From NCBI GenBank assembly GCA_029938505.1, contig JAOZUV010000026.1:1-11500 (forward strand): a stretch of DNA of 11,500 bases. Direction: 5' to 3'. Below the pieces are notes generated by a model. The model saw nothing but the letters and a program-made list of their open reading frames with translations. It did no database searches and had not been told where the DNA came from. Source of the stretch: Bacteroidales bacterium (GTDB lineage Bacteria > Bacteroidota > Bacteroidia > Bacteroidales > GCA-2711565). Position numbers and translations under genes: made by a program. Positions 5,796 through 11,500 of this stretch are shown here, piece after piece; the first letter of the stretch is position 1, and each line of letters opens with the position of its first letter.

Positions 5796-6956
5796 ATGAA
5801 TTTTACTGCATATAATAACAAACTATATTTTATTTTATTTCTTTTTATTGGCTTTGCCTGTACGCCCTCTTCTCAAAAAGATGAAATTAATCTTAGACAA
5901 GGATTATCTGAATTTGATGCTGGAGAGTATTCCAATAAAAACATAACTGATGGTCCTTATATTTTTTATCAAGATGAAGAAACCATTCTGAAATGGATAG
6001 AAAAGGATGACGTAATTGAACATATAATCACTAAATCTAACTTCAATATCATAGAGAAAAATTTTGGTTTTAAGTTAAAACCAGAATGGATAAATCCTAA
6101 AAACGAAGCGATCGATTATAAACAAGAATTTGAAAATGTTGACAAAATAATTGCGATTAGTGATATTCATGGCCAATATAAGCTTTTTGTAAAAATTCTT
6201 AGAGAATACAATGTCATTGATGAGGATAATAATTGGAGTCTTGGAGGTGGTCATTTAATGATTGTTGGAGATATTTTTGATCGGGGACCACAAGTGAATG
6301 AGGCTTTATGGCTTGTTTATAAATTGGAAAATCAGGCAAAAGAAAGTGGCGGAAAGTTACACTATTTAATAGGCAATCATGACGAAATGATTATCAACAA
6401 GGATCATCGTTATTTAAATGAAAAATATATTGCAACTGCCAGTAAGATGAATCTTGGATATGAAGAGCTGTTTTCGGAAAATACACTTATTGGTCGGTGG
6501 TTGAGAAGCAAACCTGTTATCATTCAAATAAATGATATTTTATTTGTTCATGCAGGGATATCTCCTGAGCTTGTTGAAAAAGGATTCACTGCTCAGCAGG
6601 TAAATAAGATTTTCTTGACAGACATCTTGGGTAAGACAAAATTTGAGACTAAACATGATTCTGTTCTTACTTTCTTGAGAGGGCGTAAAGGTCCAATATG
6701 GTATCGTGGCTATTTTAATGATTCTAGTTTAGATAATGAACAAATCGATAAAATTTTAAACCACTTTAAGAAAAAACATATTGTAGTTGGGCATACTTCT
6801 CAAGAAAGTATAGTTTCGCTATTTCGAAATAAAGTTTTTGGTGTTGATGCAAGTATAAAAAATGGGAAATATGGAGAGGTTTTGATATATGATAAAGGAG
6901 ATTTTTTTAGAGGAACCATTAAAATGACTCCTATGTATGGAGGACGAAATAACTAG
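5796..6956 (+). CDS. Exported PPP-family (calcineurin-like) phosphoesterase, probable lipoprotein
   Basis: This probable dinuclear-metal phosphatase is related to PPP Ser/Thr phosphatases, perhaps the bacterial Shewanella-like branch (386 residues from this start). I chose the ATG at 5796; a TTG at 5766 in the same frame would add 10 residues ahead of the signal and is less likely. A short N-terminus and hydrophobic stretch (about 10-21) end in FIGFAC with Cys22, a loose Bacteroidota-type lipobox. Residues about 23-115 are not recognised. The catalytic motifs are in PPP order: SDIHGQY (Asp123, His125), VGDIFDRG (Asp159, Asp162, Arg163), LIGNHDEM (Asn194, His195), FVHAGIS (His252), WYRGY (Arg304) and VVGHTS (His333), then GVDAS (351). 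It deviates from the eukaryotic consensus at SDIHG for GDxHG, GNHD for GNHE and HAG for HGG, as in several bacterial members. The substrate, phosphoprotein or small phosphoester, is unknown. It belongs to a different subfamily from the metallophosphatase at 2794-4230, so the pair is not a local duplication. Strong hairpins follow. Confidence 0.87.
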   Translation: MNFTAYNNKLYFILFLFIGFACTPSSQKDEINLRQGLSEFDAGEYSNKNITDGPYIFYQDEETILKWIEKDDVIEHIITKSNFNIIEKNFGFKLKPEWINPKNEAIDYKQEFENVDKIIAISDIHGQYKLFVKILREYNVIDEDNNWSLGGGHLMIVGDIFDRGPQVNEALWLVYKLENQAKESGGKLHYLIGNHDEMIINKDHRYLNEKYIATASKMNLGYEELFSENTLIGRWLRSKPVIIQINDILFVHAGISPELVEKGFTAQQVNKIFLTDILGKTKFETKHDSVLTFLRGRKGPIWYRGYFNDSSLDNEQIDKILNHFKKKHIVVGHTSQESIVSLFRNKVFGVDASIKNGKYGEVLIYDKGDFFRGTIKMTPMYGGRNN

Positions 6957-7020
6957 TTTTTGTTGAGTGAGTTCTACAGATGAATATTCTGGTAGAATTA
7001 AAGTTTTAGTTAGTGAATGT

Positions 7021-7044
7021 ATTAAGGTTATCTTCAACCTTAAT
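7021..7044. repeat. Perfect hairpin just before the terminator of the PPP phosphoesterase gene
   Basis: ATTAAGGTT (7021-7029) and AACCTTAAT (7036-7044) are exact inverted repeats around a 6-nt loop ATCTTC. The hairpin ends 2 bp before the next one and has no T-run, so it is not itself a typical terminator. It may stabilise the 3' end of the transcript or, with the next hairpin, mark the end of a small 3' RNA. Confidence 0.55.
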
Positions 7045-7045
7045 T

Positions 7046-7077
7046 AAAAAGCTTCCTGAGTTTCAGGAAGCTTTTTT
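7046..7077 (+). terminator. Strong Rho-independent terminator for the PPP phosphoesterase gene
   Basis: AAAAAGCTTCCTGA (7046-7059) pairs perfectly with TCAGGAAGCTTTTT (7063-7076) around a GTT loop, with a T-run at 7072-7077. The A-run on the other side makes it symmetric, so it could also stop transcripts arriving on the minus strand. Confidence 0.9.
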
Positions 7078-7118
7078 GGTTTGTTTTAAACTAATATAAT
7101 TAATAATTATCTCTCATA

Positions 7119-7148
7119 AAAAAAGGGTCTCAAAAGAGATCCTTTTTT
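7119..7148 (-). terminator. Rho-independent terminator of the SusC/SusD transcript
   Basis: AAAAAAGGGTCTC (7119-7131) pairs with GAGATCCTTTTTT (7136-7148) with one G-T wobble around an AAAA loop. Read on the minus strand, the hairpin lies 55 bp past the SusD stop codon and ends in a T-run (complement of the A-run at 7118-7124). The flanking A and T runs let it work in either direction, but its place fits the end of the susC-susD operon. Confidence 0.85.
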
Positions 7149-7203
7149 ACTTAGCAACCAAATTTTCTAATTATGAACCAAATTTCTTTAACTAGAATGT
7201 AGT

Positions 7204-8676
7204 TTAATAATTGGGATTTTGCCGGAGAGGATTTATATTAAGTTCTGCCAGCGGAATTGCAAACACTACCTGGTAGTCATTATAAGGAATATGCATGCGA
7301 GCTGAAATACCAGCTGCTCTGGGTACATTACTTCTTATAATATCTCTCTTATTTCGAATAAGATCAAAAAATCGATGTCCTTCACCTGCTAATTCTTTTC
7401 TTCTTTCAGTTAGAACTCTATCAAGTGTTACATCACCAATAGCAACAGTTGCTGACGGGTTAGCACGTTCTACAATTGCATTTAGATAAGTTTCAGCATT
7501 TGCGCCCGCGCCTTTTACAGCAGCTTCGGCAGCTATTAAATAAAGTTCTGATAAACGAAAAATCCCAACATTACTAGTAGTAGAAGATGCTACATCACCA
7601 CTACCTTCGAAATGAGCAACAATAACTGCTTTTGTATTTCCTTTACCAGGATATTTTAATATCCGACCATACGTTGTTGGATCACCAATAACACTTAGTT
7701 GGTCAATATATAATATTCCATTTCTAATATCATCCGGATCTGAATTTATGAGATCAATTAAATCCTGAGATGCACAAAATTGTCCATATCCTTCAGGATC
7801 AGAAAGGTTATTTATAGAATTACCACCACCATTATCTGCAGCATTGTTAATGCAAGAAAAAATGGATTCTGAAGTAAAATCATCTGCCCAGGCATCTACA
7901 TATTCACCTCTCGACATAAGAGAATAAGGTCCATTGTTAATTACATCCACAGCTGTTGTATAGGCATTGGCATTGTCTTCTTTATACAAGTAAACCCTTG
8001 CCAATAAAGTTTTAGCAGCCCATGAATTTATTTTTCCACCTCTTTTAGCGGTAGTAAGTAATGGGATTGCAGTTGTTAAATCAGAAATGATTTGTGTGTA
8101 AACTGCATCTACTGTACTCCTTGGTGTTTTTGCATCTGGTGCTAATAATTCTGTGATAATAGGAACACCCAAAGAGCTTCCACCATCATGAGAGTATGGC
8201 AAACCATAAGAGTTGCATAATGCAAAATGACAAAGTGCTCTGATAGCCAAAGCCTGTCCTCTCATGTCTTGTTTGGTTGCTTCTTCAGTAGCTGTTTCTG
8301 TTTCAATTGATCCCAGAATCGCTAATACATTGTTTACCTGTCGGATGACTAAATATGGTTGTCTCCATACACCGGACACACTATTTTGTTCATCAAAATC
8401 ATAACGATATTCATCTTCAAGTCTACCAAAGTCTGGGACTTGATAATCATCAGATCGCATATCGTTTCTAGTAATATAACTGCTATTTAGAAAGTTTGTA
8501 CTTTGCATCAAATTATATGCACCATTCACTACAAGATCCACATCAACTAAATTTTTAATGTCACCTGGAGCTTGCTGGTTAGTTGGGTACTCCACAAGAA
8601 AATCTTTTGAGCATGATTGGCTTATAAAAAGCAAACCAACCATAAACATTATGAGTATGTATTTATTGTTTTTCAT
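7204..8676 (-). CDS. SusD/RagB family nutrient-binding outer-membrane lipoprotein
   Basis: This is the surface lipoprotein partner that caps the SusC channel and captures its substrate, usually an oligosaccharide and sometimes a peptide or other nutrient (490 residues, within the family range). A signal peptide ends in ISQSC with Cys22, followed by SKDFL, a typical SusD N-terminus and surface-export signal. Family landmarks in order are the helical QALAIRALCHFAL (141-153) with NSYGLPYS (155-162), TPR-like helices around 190-250, FRLSELYLIAAEAA (373-386), VLTERRKELAGEGHRFFDLI (421-440) and the C-terminal IPLAELNINPLRQNPNY (474-490). The gene lies 28 bp downstream of the SusC gene in one minus-strand operon and is closed by the terminator at 7119-7148, so no glycosidase, SusE-like lipoprotein or other enzyme follows it. 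The substrate cannot be deduced from SusD alone. Confidence 0.97.
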   Translation of the reverse strand: MKNNKYILIMFMVGLLFISQSCSKDFLVEYPTNQQAPGDIKNLVDVDLVVNGAYNLMQSTNFLNSSYITRNDMRSDDYQVPDFGRLEDEYRYDFDEQNSVSGVWRQPYLVIRQVNNVLAILGSIETETATEEATKQDMRGQALAIRALCHFALCNSYGLPYSHDGGSSLGVPIITELLAPDAKTPRSTVDAVYTQIISDLTTAIPLLTTAKRGGKINSWAAKTLLARVYLYKEDNANAYTTAVDVINNGPYSLMSRGEYVDAWADDFTSESIFSCINNAADNGGGNSINNLSDPEGYGQFCASQDLIDLINSDPDDIRNGILYIDQLSVIGDPTTYGRILKYPGKGNTKAVIVAHFEGSGDVASSTTSNVGIFRLSELYLIAAEAAVKGAGANAETYLNAIVERANPSATVAIGDVTLDRVLTERRKELAGEGHRFFDLIRNKRDIIRSNVPRAAGISARMHIPYNDYQVVFAIPLAELNINPLRQNPNY

Positions 8677-8704
8677 TTTTATATATTTTGAATTTTTAAA
8701 TTTT

Positions 8705-11500
8705 TTAGAAGCCTATTTCAATACCAAAAGAAACTGTTTTAACTGGTGGCATTTCAAAATATGCATAGCCACTTGCACCTCCGTGTTCAGGGTCTACAAT
8801 ATCTTGCGATGCAAATGTTAAGAGATTTCTTCCTTGTACATATACAGTTGCGTTTTTCATTCCTATTTTTTTTAGTAATGACGTAGGAATGTCATACGAT
8901 AAAGTAATGTCCTTTAAACGTAGATAGTTATTGTCGAACAAGAAACGAGTAGAATAAATGTCAGATCCATTATTGCCTAACCAAATTCGTTGAGGATGTG
9001 CAGCAATATCACCAGGGTTTTGCCATCTGTCTAATTGAGCCTCTGGAACTACATATTTAGGACTACGTCCATCATTCCATGATTTATATCCAGAGTTATA
9101 CCAGATTTTTCCTCCATATGAGAAGTTGAAAATGAAGGATAAATTAAATCCTTTATACGATATATTATTCCCAATACTTCCGTAGAAATCAGGTTCTGCA
9201 GAACCAGCAACAGTTCTTTCTGCTTCTTTACTGTCATGAGTAACCTCATCTGTAACATTACCTTCATCATCAAGAAGATACCACATTGGAGTACCATCTG
9301 CAGGATCAACACCAGCCCAAATTGGCAAATAGAATGAGTAGTAAGCCTCTCCTTCGCGGCGAATATATCGGCTTGAAATAATGTCTTCGTTATTATTAAG
9401 TTTCAGAATTTTATTTCTTGTTGTTGTTAATAGGAATGTAGATGACCATTCAAAATCCTTAGTTTTTATATTGTCTGATCGGATTTCAATTTCAACACCT
9501 TTGTTTTGCATTTCACCTATATTAACCATAGTATTTCCAGCTCCAATAGTTGGTGCTAAAGGTAAATCCATTAATAAATCAGAAGTTTTTCTTTGGAAAT
9601 ATTCAACACTACCTCTTATGCGTTTAAAAATTCCAAACTCAAAACCAATGTTGAAACTTTTACTTTTTTCCCATGTCAAGTTTTTATTTTCAATCTGAGA
9701 TTCAACGGCTGCTCCCATTTCATCATAGGTGCTTGTATAACTATAGAGTGCTAAATGGTCATAATATCCTCCAGGGAGTGTTCCGCTTGTACCATAAGAT
9801 GCCCTAATTTTTAAGTCGTTAATAAAATTTAGATCATCCATGAATGATTCTTGGGTTAATCTCCAAGCTCCAGAAACTGACCAAAAGTTGGCCCATTTTT
9901 CATTCAATCCAAGTCGCGAACTTCCATCTCGACGCATACTTGCAGAAAAATAATATTTATTATCATAATCATAATTTGCTCTGGATAAATAAGAAAGCAT
10001 AGAATATGCACTTGAAGAGCCAGAAACACCAACTGGAACAGCTGCTACAGATAACACACCTAAACTTTCGTTAGGAAGGCCCTCACCTTCAGCTGCATAA
10101 TTGATTGATTTATATTGTTCAGATTCAAAACCACCTAAAAGGTTTATATGGTGTAATTCATTATAGGTCTTGTCAAATGTTACTAAATTTGAAGAGGAAA
10201 GTCGTTTTCTTTTAGCATTGCTATTAGCAACATATCCTTGTGTATCTTCACCATTTCTGGATAATGGAGAATAATAATTATAATAATCATTATTTATCCA
10301 ATCATAACTATTCGTTGATTTGAACGTTAAAAAGTCAAATGGTTTATATTCAAAAAAGCCAGAAGTCATACTTCTAAACACTTGAGCTTTTCTTTCCATT
10401 AATGGATATTCACGAAGAAGATTATAATAACCGGCATTTACCAATTCATATTTATATTCCCCATTCTCATCATAAGGAGATTCAGTGGGCCATGTATTTC
10501 TATTAACATTATAGAATGGGTTGTTATAACTTGACCCATTATTTGCTGTATTTTGATTAGTATGGGAATTTAAAATATTTACTCCGATTTTGACTTTATC
10601 ACTTATTTCATGAGTAATGTTTATTCTTCCTGAATATCTTAAGAAATCAGAATTTAAGGCCAGCCCTTGTTGATCTAAAACGCTCGCTGAAATATAAAAC
10701 TGTGTTTTATCAGTACCACCTGATGCAGATAGTTCAGTGCTTTTTGAAACTCCTTGTCTAAATAAAAGGTCGTACCAATCAGTGTAACCACCAGCTGGTT
10801 CATACCATTGATATTTTTGCATATTATAATCAACATTGGAATTTCCAGTGCCATAATAATTTTCCAATGATTCTTGCATTAATGCTATAAAATCACCACC
10901 ACTTGCTGCTTTATAATTCTCAACTGCAAAATTTGAAAGTCCTAATGATGACTTAAGTGTATATTTTGTAACACCTTTTCGACCTTGCTTAGTTGTAATT
11001 AAAATTACACCATTGGCTGCACGAGAACCATATAATGAAGAAGCAGCTGCATCTTTTAATACAGTTACACTTTCGATATCTCCTGCGGGAATTGAAGACA
11101 TTAAATTACCACCTTCAGTAAGACTTCCGGTAGTCATTGCTATACCATCAATAACATAAAGTGGTGAATTAGAAGCTGAAAATGATCCTAAACCCCTAAT
11201 TCGAATTTCAGAATACGATCCTGGTTGTCCACTAGTTTCTGCTACAGTTACACCAGAAATATTGCCAGATAATGCTTTTTCAAATGAAGCAACAGGGATT
11301 CTGGAAATACTTTCCTTTTTAACCACTTGAGCAGAACCGGTATATGATTTTTTGGTCGTTGTTCCATAAGCAACCACAACAACTTCATCAAGCGTTGTAG
11401 CCGATAACTCTAGTATGACATTTATAACTGTTTTTCCTGCAATAAGTACTTCTTGCGGAGCAAAGCCAATAAATGAGAACACCAATGTCTCAGCTGATGC
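8705..11500 (-). CDS. SusC/RagA family TonB-dependent outer-membrane transporter (N-terminus cut by window edge)
   Basis: This outer-membrane channel is driven by TonB-ExbBD and imports the substrate captured by its SusD partner. The frame is open to the right edge, giving 931 residues. An in-frame TTG near 11485 codes for an internal Leu in ETLVFSFIG and is not the start. The signal peptide and most of the carboxypeptidase-regulatory-like domain, perhaps 80-100 residues, lie outside. In fragment numbering, 1-33 is the end of that domain; LDEVVVVAYG (37-46) is the conserved linker before the plug; the plug (about 50-175) shows EIRIRGLGSF (98-107), SPLYVIDGI (112-120), VTVLKDAAASSLYGSRAANG (145-164) and VILITT. 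A beta-barrel of about 750 residues follows and ends KTVSFGIEIGF, with the terminal Phe used by outer-membrane barrels. The SusD gene begins 28 bp downstream. The promoter and any ECF sigma, anti-sigma or hybrid two-component regulator would lie beyond the right edge. Confidence 0.97.
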   Translation of the reverse strand, partial: ASAETLVFSFIGFAPQEVLIAGKTVINVILELSATTLDEVVVVAYGTTTKKSYTGSAQVVKKESISRIPVASFEKALSGNISGVTVAETSGQPGSYSEIRIRGLGSFSASNSPLYVIDGIAMTTGSLTEGGNLMSSIPAGDIESVTVLKDAAASSLYGSRAANGVILITTKQGRKGVTKYTLKSSLGLSNFAVENYKAASGGDFIALMQESLENYYGTGNSNVDYNMQKYQWYEPAGGYTDWYDLLFRQGVSKSTELSASGGTDKTQFYISASVLDQQGLALNSDFLRYSGRINITHEISDKVKIGVNILNSHTNQNTANNGSSYNNPFYNVNRNTWPTESPYDENGEYKYELVNAGYYNLLREYPLMERKAQVFRSMTSGFFEYKPFDFLTFKSTNSYDWINNDYYNYYSPLSRNGEDTQGYVANSNAKRKRLSSSNLVTFDKTYNELHHINLLGGFESEQYKSINYAAEGEGLPNESLGVLSVAAVPVGVSGSSSAYSMLSYLSRANYDYDNKYYFSASMRRDGSSRLGLNEKWANFWSVSGAWRLTQESFMDDLNFINDLKIRASYGTSGTLPGGYYDHLALYSYTSTYDEMGAAVESQIENKNLTWEKSKSFNIGFEFGIFKRIRGSVEYFQRKTSDLLMDLPLAPTIGAGNTMVNIGEMQNKGVEIEIRSDNIKTKDFEWSSTFLLTTTRNKILKLNNNEDIISSRYIRREGEAYYSFYLPIWAGVDPADGTPMWYLLDDEGNVTDEVTHDSKEAERTVAGSAEPDFYGSIGNNISYKGFNLSFIFNFSYGGKIWYNSGYKSWNDGRSPKYVVPEAQLDRWQNPGDIAAHPQRIWLGNNGSDIYSTRFLFDNNYLRLKDITLSYDIPTSLLKKIGMKNATVYVQGRNLLTFASQDIVDPEHGGASGYAYFEMPPVKTVSFGIEIGF

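Noticed and set aside
6819..7037. 72-codon minus-strand frame over the end of the PPP phosphatase gene
   Set aside because: It overlaps conserved coding sequence and a hairpin region, and its product has no recognisable domain.
8558..8821. 87-codon plus-strand frame across the SusC/SusD junction
   Set aside because: It is antisense to two well-supported genes and the product is a Phe/Ile/Cys-rich translation of the complement.
9049..9698. Two open frames of 87 and 105 codons within the SusC gene
   Set aside because: Both are out-of-frame or antisense shadows of the SusC barrel coding sequence.
1..11500. Mobile element, CRISPR, tRNA or rRNA content
   Set aside because: I saw no transposase or integrase motifs, terminal inverted repeats with target duplications, regularly spaced repeat arrays, or tRNA-like cloverleaf with conserved T-loop. 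Base composition is even across the window.

Overview
The window looks like a piece of a Bacteroidota (Bacteroidetes) chromosome. Four things point there: a SusC/SusD outer-membrane pair, a type IX secretion (T9SS) type A sorting domain, Bacteroidota-style lipoprotein signals, and start codons preceded by A/T-rich leaders with no Shine-Dalgarno sequence. Two leaders also carry exact TAnnTTTG -7 promoter elements. The DNA is AT-rich throughout and base use does not change abruptly, so nothing suggests a recent insertion. I see no rRNA, tRNA, CRISPR array, insertion sequence or phage gene. The order within Bacteroidota cannot be fixed from this window.

Layout from left to right: (1) 1-991, minus strand: a class II HMG-CoA reductase (mvaA) whose C-terminus is cut by the window edge, with a promoter element just upstream. 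(2) 992-1422: a long AT-rich spacer. (3) 1423-2643, plus: a lipoprotein with two IPT/TIG domains and an acidic beta-sandwich-like C-terminal domain, ended by a strong hairpin terminator. (4) 2794-4230, plus: a secreted purple-acid-phosphatase-like metallophosphatase with a T9SS sorting domain. (5) 4249-5529, minus and convergent: a membrane-anchored one-component regulator with a periplasmic beta-sandwich sensor, one transmembrane helix, a coiled coil and a LuxR-like helix-turn-helix. Two 17-bp direct repeats with a 21-bp period lie in its leader. (6) 5796-6956, plus: a PPP-family phosphoesterase exported as a probable lipoprotein. (7) 6957-7203: three hairpins between convergent genes, two of them terminators. 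(8) 7204-8676 and 8705-11500, minus: a SusD lipoprotein and the SusC TonB-dependent transporter upstream of it, which is cut at its N-terminus by the right edge.

The middle (1423-6956) is a cell-envelope cluster: two exported metallophosphatases from different subfamilies, a surface lipoprotein of binding type, and a regulator whose sensor resembles accessory domains I recall being fused to secreted metallophosphatases. A plausible reading is a small extracytoplasmic phosphoester-processing and sensing module next to a SusCD nutrient-uptake pair. This is inferred from domains and neighbours. No gene shows its substrate, and the genes may be independent neighbours. mvaA is probably unrelated housekeeping isoprenoid metabolism.
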